Assembly (NCBI RefSeq): GCF_002019705.1
Contig: NZ_KV917377.1
Location: 1,424,565 to 1,488,564 of the forward strand
From: Shouchella patagoniensis
GTDB lineage: Bacteria > Bacillota > Bacilli > Bacillales > Bacillaceae_D
Length of the DNA stretch: 64,000 bases
Reading direction: 5' to 3'
This document shows, piece after piece, positions 1-6,496 of this stretch (position 1 is its first letter; each line of letters opens with the position of its first letter). The position numbers and the translations under genes were made by a program. Below the pieces are notes generated by a model. It searched no databases, was not told the DNA's origin, and was given only the letters and a program-made list of their open reading frames with translations.

Positions 1-37
1 CCTATCATGAAGATAGCTTTCAACCAAGAATCCAAGC

Positions 38-253
38 CTACGTCCATAATATACGCTCCCATCTTTTAATTAACTTCTTACCATCTTCTGTTAGATACAT
101 CCCAGCTACTTGAGAATGGATGAACATTAATACCTCTTCATTCAAACCTTCGCCTGCTAGTTTTATTTTCATTTCTTCAGCTGATAGAAAAGAATTTTCC
201 TTTGAACCTTCTTTCGCCCGTTCTAATCGAACCTTAATGTTGTTGTTTTTCAT
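38..253 (-). CDS. Small prophage protein of unknown function
   Basis: This encodes 71 residues. I place the start at the ATG at 253 rather than nine codons upstream because AAAGGAG lies 9 bases before it. The protein is charged and probably helical, with no signal peptide or membrane segment, and I do not recognise the family. It is divergent from the HTH regulator at 398, and a dyad that could be an operator lies between the two genes. It may be the first gene of a leftward prophage operon continuing outside the window. The function is unknown. Confidence 0.6.
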   Translation of the reverse strand: MKNNNIKVRLERAKEGSKENSFLSAEEMKIKLAGEGLNEEVLMFIHSQVAGMYLTEDGKKLIKRWERILWT

Positions 254-281
254 GCTGTTCAGCTCCTTTTTGTTTTGCAAG

Positions 282-298
282 TTTACTTGCTTAGTAAA
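282..298. promoter_or_regulatory. Dyad, candidate operator of the divergent regulator
   Basis: The sequence TTTACTTGCTTAGTAAA has two perfect 6-base half-sites (TTTACT and AGTAAA) separated by 5 bases. It lies between the divergent starts at 253 and 398, where a Cro/CI-type repressor would be expected to bind. That it is bound by the protein encoded at 398-619 is inference. Confidence 0.4.
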
Positions 299-397
299 GC
301 TTATTGGCTACCGATTGTCCCGTATGACCATTTATTTAAAAAAATGTTTACACGTGGGGAAATTGGACATACTGGCTCGTACAAAGGAGCTGATCAA

Positions 398-619
398 ATG
401 TTTGGAACTGGACTAGGTAAACCACGGAGTAAGTTTGGTAAATGGCTTGATAAGCAAGGGATTACTCAAACGGAACTGATAAATGAATCAGGCTTGGGCA
501 AAGGAACGATTAACCGATTGTGCATTAATGACGATGAACCCACAGAAAGAACAATTTATTTAATTGAACAAGCTTTTGATGAAATGGGGATTCGCTTCAA
601 CTCAAATAAGTTTTGGTGA
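398..619 (+). CDS. Cro/CI (XRE)-type helix-turn-helix regulator
   Basis: This is a 73-residue protein consisting almost only of one HTH domain. The segment QTELINESGLGKGTINRLC (about residues 24-42) has the spacing of an XRE recognition helix pair. The start is the ATG at 398 because AAAGGAG precedes it by 9 bases; a longer frame upstream has no such site. It has no peptidase or dimerisation tail, so it resembles a Cro-like protein more than a cleavable CI. It is probably a lysogeny or gene-expression regulator of the prophage, divergent from the gene at 38-253. Confidence 0.75.
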   Translation: MFGTGLGKPRSKFGKWLDKQGITQTELINESGLGKGTINRLCINDDEPTERTIYLIEQAFDEMGIRFNSNKFW

Positions 620-693
620 TTGGAAACTTTTTCTTGAATATTCTCGTAGTCTGATAGTAAGCTTTTCATAGGACTATTTAAGGGGGAGTTATA

Positions 694-1023
694 TTGAAAA
701 AGGTTTTATTAATTGGAGTTCCGATTGTAGTTATTCTAGGTGTAGTTATCTTTTTTATCTTTTCAGGGAACCACAATGAACAATTAGCATATGAAGATAC
801 CGTAAAATTGTTTGAAGAACAAGCTGCTAATGATGGTCAGTCAGTGGAGTTATTAGATTATGAATCAACAATATTTAGACAAGATGGCAACAATTATGAA
901 TTACACGGATTAATATGGATAGATTTCCCTGAAGGAGAGAGACAAACACATAGCTATGTTATGAATGTATCTTATCCGCCTATAGGATCACCAAGTTTCA
1001 AATGGGAGTTAGAAGAACAATGA
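694..1023 (+). CDS. Small membrane-anchored protein of unknown function
   Basis: This encodes 109 residues and starts with TTG at 694 behind AAGGGGGAG. Residues 4-24 form one strongly hydrophobic segment (VLLIGVPIVVILGVVIFFIF), after which a soluble, acidic domain of about 85 residues would face outward. The layout resembles small one-pass secreted-domain proteins such as DUF3139, but I cannot confirm the family. A terminator hairpin follows immediately. It may be a lysogenic-conversion gene, since it is transcribed opposite to the late genes. Confidence 0.6.
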   Translation: MKKVLLIGVPIVVILGVVIFFIFSGNHNEQLAYEDTVKLFEEQAANDGQSVELLDYESTIFRQDGNNYELHGLIWIDFPEGERQTHSYVMNVSYPPIGSPSFKWELEEQ

Positions 1024-1043
1024 GCCTTAATTGGCTCTTTTTT
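1022..1043 (+). terminator. Rho-independent terminator
   Basis: GAGCC and GGCTC form a 5-base-pair stem around a TTAATT loop, followed by six T. It overlaps the stop codon of the gene ending at 1023. Confidence 0.75.
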
Positions 1044-1047
1044 CTAG

Positions 1048-1077
1048 TTGTAATACGAACATATATTCGTATATACT
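1048..1077 (+). promoter_or_regulatory. SOS-controlled promoter with LexA (DinR) box
   Basis: TTGTAA (1048-1053) and TATACT (1072-1077) are 18 bases apart. Between them, CGAACATATATTCG (1056-1069) matches the B. subtilis LexA consensus CGAAC-N4-GTTCG with one mismatch. The box covers the promoter spacer, as expected for repression by LexA. Confidence 0.7.
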
Positions 1078-1105
1078 GTTAATAAAAACAAAAGGTGTGT
1101 TAAAA

Positions 1106-1465
1106 ATGGCACAAGAAGATTATCTCAAGCGCGGGAATTTACTCTGGGAGGGCATGAGAATGATGCTCCCAGAACATAAAGAAGCGTTGATCAAGCAGGA
1201 AAAAGAAGAATGGAAAGTACCTTTACATGGTGAACTGGATGAAGATCAGTGGTGGGATATTGGAGAAATCATCATGGACGCTCTTAAGCATACGTTAAAA
1301 GTTAACCTGACCTATTGGGAAGATGGCTATTATATAGAGCGCGAATGCTACATATACAAAGTCGATCATCAAGAGAAGCGGGTACGAATTGAGTATGGGC
1401 CAGAGTATGAATCGGAACGTGAGTGGATTAATATGAGGGTGATTTATAATGTGCAGCGGGTTTAG
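1106..1465 (+). CDS. yolD: YolD-like protein
   Basis: This 119-residue protein has the YolD pattern: an N-terminal KRGNxLWEGMRMMLPEH segment and a C-terminal small beta domain ending near IPYxxIxxV-like residues. In B. subtilis SP-beta, yolD sits next to uvrX, a Y-family polymerase gene, and the pair is LexA-controlled. Here a LexA-box promoter lies directly upstream, which supports SOS control, but no uvrX follows. The start is the ATG at 1106 behind AAAGGTG. Its biochemical function is not established in the family. Confidence 0.8.
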   Translation: MAQEDYLKRGNLLWEGMRMMLPEHKEALIKQEKEEWKVPLHGELDEDQWWDIGEIIMDALKHTLKVNLTYWEDGYYIERECYIYKVDHQEKRVRIEYGPEYESEREWINMRVIYNVQRV

Positions 1466-1733
1466 GATACAAACCTAATCCCTTCCCTAATCTCTCCAAT
1501 AACATTAAATCAGAGTGAGAAATTGATCTAAAGTGGCATACCTCATTACGAAGGGGTATGCTTTTTCGTAATAGCTCATGTAAGGATGGGCTGTGGTTGT
1601 AGAAAGGTAAAATGTAGATAATAGTACGGCGGTAGGAGTCTTGGGTGTGTGCAGGTACACGGAATTTCTCGGTAAGGTGGGAATGGATGGTGAGCAGCAG
1701 TGTATAGGCGCTGGCATTGTGGTTATGATTCAT
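1428..1733 (-). CDS. Possible small protein, antisense to the yolD 3' end
   Basis: This is a 101-residue open frame on the minus strand whose start at 1733 has a very good ribosome-binding site (AAGGAGGTATGCC then ATG). Its last 38 bases overlap the end of the yolD-like gene, and the yolD terminator lies inside it. The composition (rich in H, S, R and L) is not typical of a folded protein. The strong start signal is the main reason to list it. Confidence 0.3.
   Translation of the reverse strand: MNHNHNASAYTLLLTIHSHLTEKFRVPAHTQDSYRRTIIYILPFYNHSPSLHELLRKSIPLRNEVCHFRSISHSDLMLLERLGKGLGLYPKPAAHYKSPSY
1536..1566 (+). terminator. Terminator after the yolD-like gene
   Basis: GCATACC (1536-1542) pairs with GGTATGC (1555-1561), followed by five T. 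It ends transcription of the rightward SOS gene. Confidence 0.65.
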
Positions 1734-1777
1734 GGCATACCTCCTTTTTCTTCTATATTCGACATAAATAAAAAATA

Positions 1778-1803
1778 CCCTCCCGATTAAGGAGGGCTTT
1801 TTA
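1778..1803. terminator. Bidirectional terminator at the end of the late operon
   Basis: CCCTCC (1778-1783) and GGAGGG (1791-1796) form the stem, with T runs on both sides. On the minus strand it follows the stop of the gene at 1801-2379 and so closes the leftward late transcripts. Confidence 0.75.
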
Positions 1804-2379
1804 CTGTAGTGAGACAAATACGGTTACAACCATAGCCGCTATGCCTAGAAGAGTGGTCAAAGCTAATGTCCAAATCGCTACTGTTGTTGCTTTTCGATTC
1901 TTCTCTCCGTCTTTTACTGTTTTTTCGATTCTATTAATTGTCTCGTTGAAACGGTCTTCTCGTTCTTTTGCATCGAGCGCAAATTGATCAACCTTTGCAT
2001 TAAAACGATCTTCTCGTTCTTTTGCGTCAGTAGTAATTCGATCAATTTGTTTATCAATACGATCTTCTCGTTCTTTTGATGACTGTGAAATTCTACGCTC
2101 GCTGTCTCTAAAATCTTCCTTCAATTCAGAGTATCTTTGGTCAAAATCGTCACCTGCCATAACCAAATCAGCCTCCTCTTTCTTTTCAAAACTAATACGA
2201 TTAAATATCAATGCACCGTCATATTTAGCTGTGTCTACTTTGCTAATCTTTATTGCTTTTTCATGGTCTATGTATCCGATAACATTGTCATGCGACTGAA
2301 AAGAAAGTTCTTCATCCTTTAAAAGAGCTTCCCAATCTACAGTTTTTTGTTGGAAATTAATTTTATACCTTTCTTCCAT
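1801..2379 (-). CDS. Coiled-coil protein with internal repeats and a C-terminal membrane anchor
   Basis: This encodes 192 residues from the ATG at 2379, which has AAGGTG 6 bases upstream; a GTG at 2388 is also possible. The N-terminal half is acidic. The middle holds three copies of an 18-residue unit built on KEREDRF/I. Residues from about 168 form one membrane helix (VAIWTLALTTLLGIAAMVV). This layout, a coiled coil followed by a tail anchor, resembles XhlA-type lysis accessory proteins, but I do not recognise the family. It follows the endolysin, so a role in lysis or in lysogenic conversion are both possible. Confidence 0.65.
   Translation of the reverse strand: MEERYKINFQQKTVDWEALLKDEELSFQSHDNVIGYIDHEKAIKISKVDTAKYDGALIFNRISFEKKEEADLVMAGDDFDQRYSELKEDFRDSERRISQSSKEREDRIDKQIDRITTDAKEREDRFNAKVDQFALDAKEREDRFNETINRIEKTVKDGEKNRKATTVAIWTLALTTLLGIAAMVVTVFVSLQ
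1951..2080 (-). repeat. 54-bp tandem repeat, three units
   Basis: The string TCTTCTCGTTCTTTTG recurs at a spacing of exactly 54 bases (units beginning near 1951, 2005 and 2059). Each unit encodes 18 residues and keeps the reading frame. Units differ by a few substitutions, so the duplication is not very recent. Confidence 0.8.
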
Positions 2380-2809
2380 CTGTAGCACCTTGTTGGTTAG
2401 ACTTATTCTTTACTTTTACAGGGAATTTTACTCGCTTTGAATTACCATCAATTATTAACTCAACCTCGTAAACGCCTTCAATGTTTAATTCAACATTGTT
2501 TAATCGAATATCCGCTTCACCAGTTGCCAATTCGTGTTCATCTGAACTTTCATTTAATGGAATGGGGTTAAAATTCAAATCACCACTATCTTCAACGACA
2601 CCGTTGTTTGGATCTTTTACAATAAATCGAAGAACTCCGTCTTCCTTACTCTTGTTAATATCTTTATTAAACAGTGAAAAAGCAATATAAAAAGAATAAT
2701 TTCCTGGAATATTAATTGGACTCATTACACCAATTGGCTTCATCATTAATTCACCATTAGAGGTCTTTCCGACATCTTCACAAACAATTAGGTAACCAAT
2801 TTCCCACAT
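2363..2809 (-). CDS. DUF6941-like protein
   Basis: This is a 148-residue protein beginning with a hydrophobic GYLIVCEDV segment and continuing as alternating beta strands (NYSFYIAFSLFN, GVYEVELIIDG). That resembles the DUF6941 family of unknown function, which has a beta-sandwich look. The start ATG at 2809 has ATAGGAG upstream. Its 3' end overlaps the next gene, so the two are probably co-translated. Its position after the endolysin marks it as a prophage accessory gene. Confidence 0.6.
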   Translation of the reverse strand: MWEIGYLIVCEDVGKTSNGELMMKPIGVMSPINIPGNYSFYIAFSLFNKDINKSKEDGVLRFIVKDPNNGVVEDSGDLNFNPIPLNESSDEHELATGEADIRLNNVELNIEGVYEVELIIDGNSKRVKFPVKVKNKSNQQGATDGRKV

Positions 2810-2894
2810 TCTAATTCTCCTATCAATTAAGTAGTCACTTTAATAATAACAATAACTAAGTAATAAAGAGAAGCAAAAACACGAAAATAATAAA

Positions 2895-2916
2895 AGCTCG
2901 CAAAAATCTACGAGCT
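2895..2916 (-). terminator. Terminator after the endolysin gene
   Basis: On the minus strand AGCTCG and CGAGCT form the stem, followed by TTTTATTATT. It separates the lysis operon from the two accessory genes to the left. Confidence 0.55.
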
Positions 2917-2923
2917 CTTTAAA

Positions 2924-4006
2924 TTATGCTAACTGATTTACTCTTGCTCTCACCTGGTTGTATTGCGCTTGCGATATACCTAAAGAACGTCTGCGGTTAT
3001 CGTGTCCGTTACCATGCTTACCAGCTATGACCTCACGTGCCATTTGATCAACAGACTTAGCAGGACTCTTTGAGCCACCACCTGCTCGACGGTTAACTTC
3101 AGCACGAACCTTTTCATATTCAGCCTGTGAAATACCTAGCGACCGTCTACGGTTATCATGACCATTGCCATGCTGATTGTTCAACACTTCAGTAGCCATT
3201 TGTGAAATGCTTTTCTTTGGCTTTGCTGGTGCTGGTTTGCTACCGCTTAGCTTTTGATTAACCAATGCTTGTACAGCATCATAGCGGTTGCCTAGTGACT
3301 TTTTACGAGCATCACCGCTGCCGTGCTTACCTGCAATGACTTCATCGGCTAGTTGTGCATCGGTTTTGCCTCCTGCAGACGGAGAAGGAGCTGGCTTATT
3401 ATCTACAATTACTCCACCTACTTGCGATTCGTTAGGAACAGTCACCTTTCCACCAAGATAAGCAATCGCACCAGCGGCAATAGCTTCACCTTGCGCTTTT
3501 AGTTTTGAGTTATCTCTCATAGCGACAATATCAACTCTCGAATCCATAAAACCGCCTTCTGTCAGGATTGACGGCATTCTTGTTTCACGGTTAATATGCA
3601 GGTTCGCTTTTTTAATACCTCGATCTCTTAACCCCATCGCAGCCAAGTAAAGCGGATGTACAGCGGCAGCTAATTTTTCCGATTCAGGGTGTGAACCGTT
3701 TTGTGTGAACGTTTCGATCCCCATTGCATGGTTATACCAAACACCTGTCATCGCGTTATGGTGGATAGAGATGTAAATGTCAGCGCCCCATGCATTTGCG
3801 GCGTTTGTTCTAGTCTGTAACGACACATCCGTTTTACCTGAAGCATCATCAAAACGCCTTACTTTGTGACCGGAAGCTTCAAAGACAGCAACGGCAGCAC
3901 GAACAACTTTGTCATTAAAATTCCACTCATATTCACCTGCAGGAGTACGTTTGCCTGGAGTAGAATTACTTCCACCGTGTCCTGCACAAATTGCGATTTT
4001 AGCCAT
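2924..4006 (-). CDS. Endolysin: N-acetylmuramoyl-L-alanine amidase with three C-terminal Cpl-7-like repeats
   Basis: This protein of 360 residues cleaves the amide bond between muramic acid and the peptide stem. Residues 1-185 are an Amidase_3 domain: the zinc ligands are expected at His9 (CAGHGG), Glu27 and the His of SIHHN near residue 82, and the conserved Glu of TEGGF lies near 148. Three wall-binding repeats follow at about 217-255, 270-308 and 320-360, each with GKHGxGxDxRRRSLG or a close variant, as in the Cpl-7 (CW_7) family. There is no signal peptide, so release depends on the holin gene just upstream. Confidence 0.92.
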   Translation of the reverse strand: MAKIAICAGHGGSNSTPGKRTPAGEYEWNFNDKVVRAAVAVFEASGHKVRRFDDASGKTDVSLQTRTNAANAWGADIYISIHHNAMTGVWYNHAMGIETFTQNGSHPESEKLAAAVHPLYLAAMGLRDRGIKKANLHINRETRMPSILTEGGFMDSRVDIVAMRDNSKLKAQGEAIAAGAIAYLGGKVTVPNESQVGGVIVDNKPAPSPSAGGKTDAQLADEVIAGKHGSGDARKKSLGNRYDAVQALVNQKLSGSKPAPAKPKKSISQMATEVLNNQHGNGHDNRRRSLGISQAEYEKVRAEVNRRAGGGSKSPAKSVDQMAREVIAGKHGNGHDNRRRSLGISQAQYNQVRARVNQLA

Positions 4007-4008
4007 AA

Positions 4009-4422
4009 TTATTCACTCTCCTTTTGGTTTTCTTCTGGTCCTTGTCGATCAAATCCGCGTAGCTTTTCCTTAATGACTGGCGGTACCTTCAAACCAATCT
4101 TTGCTGCATTCTCTGTGATCGAAAGAATTTCATTAGCCATATAAAAAAGCACAGTCGCCGTTGCAACCATGCCGTTTAAATCCAATATCCTATCCACGAT
4201 GTTGGCCACAATGATAATTCCAAAGATGGCTATTTTTCGTGCATAACCAAACAACGCCGACCGGCTACGCAGATCCTTTTCCTTTATTGCTTTCAATATC
4301 CCCGTGATTACATCAACAAGCATTAGGACAATCAATAAATCTAACCATTTCACGTTCCCAAATAGATATAGCTTAGCTACCTCAAGGCTTTCTAAATTAA
4401 AAAACAAACTAATATTCTCCAT
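4009..4422 (-). CDS. Phage holin (holin_4 family)
   Basis: This 137-residue membrane protein makes the lesion that lets the endolysin reach the wall. Hydrophobic segments lie near 24-46 (WLDLLIVLMLVDVITGIL), 62-82 (KIAIFGIIIVANIVD) and 85-105, followed by a charged tail, as in the Phage_holin_4 family. The motif LMLVDVITGILKA is typical of that family. It ends two bases before the endolysin start, forming a standard lysis pair. Confidence 0.88.
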   Translation of the reverse strand: MENISLFFNLESLEVAKLYLFGNVKWLDLLIVLMLVDVITGILKAIKEKDLRSRSALFGYARKIAIFGIIIVANIVDRILDLNGMVATATVLFYMANEILSITENAAKIGLKVPPVIKEKLRGFDRQGPEENQKESE

Positions 4423-4455
4423 ATCGACACGACCTTTTCTCCAAAATAAAAAGAC

Positions 4456-5865
4456 CTATTCGGTCTCTGGTTCTCTTCCTTCTATTACTTTCAACCTTCG
4501 ATCAATATCATCTACTAACATTACAAGAGGATTGACTATAGCCATCACCTCCCCAACTTGCTGATCGGTGTAGCCTTTTTGTTTTAAAATTTCAGCGTCC
4601 GTATACTTACGTGCTTCATTGAGTGCCCACGCTGCATCACCCTCGTCAGCTTTAGCATTCCATTTCTCACGTTCACCTGGTTGGATATGAAGCTGCGTGT
4701 TCTGCATATGCAATTGAAACTGACCATCGGGACCATTCACTGTTTCAAGAGCTTGTTTTGCGTTTGTGTCTGCTCTCGTTGCTGTGGACAGCGCCCTAGT
4801 GGTTTGACCTGCCACCGCATCTATTTTCTTACTAGCCTTGTTCGCTTGAGCCATCTGCTTACTAATATCGCGCCTGAAGTTGCCAATTTCTATTTCAGGA
4901 CTTCTGCCCACAGCAAAGGGATATCTTGTCCGAGCCGTTACACGCGTTTGAATCAACATATCGAATGGTTCATATATCACCCAAACATAATCGAACAAAC
5001 TAAACGGGTGAAGCAGGACGCCATTTTTTCTTAGTTCGGCAAGGGTAACTGTAATCGAATAATCAGGTACGTCTTTCATACGAGCGATCAATGATTGCCT
5101 TGCCTCTGTGGAATTCCTAAAACGTTCATCGTAATAAGCGCCATAATAATATCTAACCTTGCCATTAGAATCTAAATAGTTCTTTGCGTTAGGAGACACA
5201 TACGTTTCGTGGATCTCGTACTTCTCTGTTTCATCATTCCAGTTAGCGAAGATCTCTCCATACGTTTCAAGATCAGACGCATCAATATGTTCTTCGATCG
5301 TTATCAAGTTATGGTCATGTCTGATCTGACTTTGAATCTGATTGATTCCTAGGCTTCCCACAGGGGCAATGATTACATGCGTTCCTTTTACATCGTACTC
5401 TGCATCAAAGCGACCGAGGAAGTATTTAAAAAGCGTCCATTGATCATCATGACCAAAGTTTTCAAATTCCTTTGTTTGAAAAGAACCGCGTATCTCATAA
5501 GTTACTCCGCTACCAGCAAAACAAATCTCTGCACATCTGTGGATAGATAATGTTTGTGTAAGCTGCTGTTTGAATCGCTGCGACCTCATCCGGTCAACTA
5601 TTTCATGCTGGGCGATTATACTTTTACGTATAACATCATCACCTGTTTTACTAATCGTATCAATCACGTACTTATTGCCCTCGACCTCAACCTTCTCCTT
5701 ATGATTCAATGCGTCAAACACTTTTGCATTCCTTCGCGTTTTCAACAAAGAAAAAGAGATAGAACGCTCTCCTGCGCCTACCTCTCGTATCATAAAATTC
5801 TGTTCGTCAAAGTCGATGATTGGTTGATTTAGACCTGACATGGTATAGAGTTGTGGTAATTCCAT
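4456..5865 (-). CDS. Tail-associated endopeptidase-type protein (Tal, Prophage_tail family)
   Basis: This 469-residue protein resembles the Prophage_tail family (PF06605), the hub under the tail tip. Residues 1-330 hold the gp27-like region (LxTRRNAKVFDALNHKEKVEVEGNKY early, then the FGRFDAEYDV-type segment). The C-terminal 120 residues are helical (KQMAQANKASKKIDAV, then a coiled segment), probably a linker to other tail parts. It normally follows Dit directly; here the spike and two small genes lie between. Two copies of the CTGTGGRNAG motif lie near each end of the gene. Confidence 0.8.
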   Translation of the reverse strand: MELPQLYTMSGLNQPIIDFDEQNFMIREVGAGERSISFSLLKTRRNAKVFDALNHKEKVEVEGNKYVIDTISKTGDDVIRKSIIAQHEIVDRMRSQRFKQQLTQTLSIHRCAEICFAGSGVTYEIRGSFQTKEFENFGHDDQWTLFKYFLGRFDAEYDVKGTHVIIAPVGSLGINQIQSQIRHDHNLITIEEHIDASDLETYGEIFANWNDETEKYEIHETYVSPNAKNYLDSNGKVRYYYGAYYDERFRNSTEARQSLIARMKDVPDYSITVTLAELRKNGVLLHPFSLFDYVWVIYEPFDMLIQTRVTARTRYPFAVGRSPEIEIGNFRRDISKQMAQANKASKKIDAVAGQTTRALSTATRADTNAKQALETVNGPDGQFQLHMQNTQLHIQPGEREKWNAKADEGDAAWALNEARKYTDAEILKQKGYTDQQVGEVMAIVNPLVMLVDDIDRRLKVIEGREPETE

Positions 5866-5874
5866 TAGATCACC

Positions 5875-6117
5875 CTATTTTTCTTTTTTAAAGATATCAT
5901 TAATCTTATCTTTTCCTCTGTCTTCGTTAATATTAAGAATGCTTTTGTACAGATTTTCTAAATTCTCATCAAGATTCTCTGCATGCGTTAATAAATAGGG
6001 ATCGTTATTATGTCTCAGTTCCCTTACTCTTCCATCTCTAAGTTGACGAATAGTGTAATTAATTTTTTCTATTTCATCAAAGTAATCTTTCTTAAACTTT
6101 TCTAATTTATCGGTCAT
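5875..6117 (-). CDS. Small helical tail-region protein, unknown
   Basis: This is an 80-residue charged protein (MTDKLEKFKKDYFDEIEKI), almost entirely helical, possibly a short coiled coil. I start it at 6117 because AGAGGGGGAG lies 6 bases upstream. It sits between the spike-side genes and Tal. The function is unknown. Confidence 0.6.
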   Translation of the reverse strand: MTDKLEKFKKDYFDEIEKINYTIRQLRDGRVRELRHNNDPYLLTHAENLDENLENLYKSILNINEDRGKDKINDIFKKEK

Positions 6118-6180
6118 ATTATCTCCCCCTCTTTCATCTTCCATTATACGACAAAAAAGGGGAGAATCCTTTATAAAAGT

Positions 6181-6483
6181 TTACAAACTTTGACCTTCCT
6201 CTAACACTGGTTTAGCATTCTTATAATCGTCCATTGTAGCCATGTGACGGTAAATTTGCTTTTTAGTGTTAACTGACGAATCGTTAAACTCGGCAGTAAA
6301 AGGGATCCACGTTTCGCTACCGCTTATATGGGCTGCTCCTTCTAGAAACCTTTCTCTTGTGACATAGGCTCTTAATACAAAATCTACATTATTCGTATGC
6401 GCACAACGATATTCATGTATTCTTACGTATGCTCTCTCAAAGACCATTCCAATATCTGAGTTTACTCGATGCTCAATAGCCAA
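6181..6483 (-). CDS. Small tail-region protein, unknown
   Basis: This encodes 100 residues from a TTG at 6483, chosen because AAAGGAGG stands 7 bases upstream; an upstream ATG at 6522 would overlap the spike gene and lacks such a site. The protein has a predicted beta-rich part (VFERAYVRIHEYRC) and no known motif. The close spacing to the spike gene suggests a spike accessory or chaperone, but this is inference. Confidence 0.6.
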   Translation of the reverse strand: MAIEHRVNSDIGMVFERAYVRIHEYRCAHTNNVDFVLRAYVTRERFLEGAAHISGSETWIPFTAEFNDSSVNTKKQIYRHMATMDDYKNAKPVLEEGQSL

Positions 6484-6496
6484 AATGTTTCCTCCT

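Noticed and set aside
1-2000. Left prophage end (attL) inside the window
   Set aside because: I searched for a second copy of the tRNA 3' end (such as TGGAGCCTAGGGGG) and found none, so the end lies outside.
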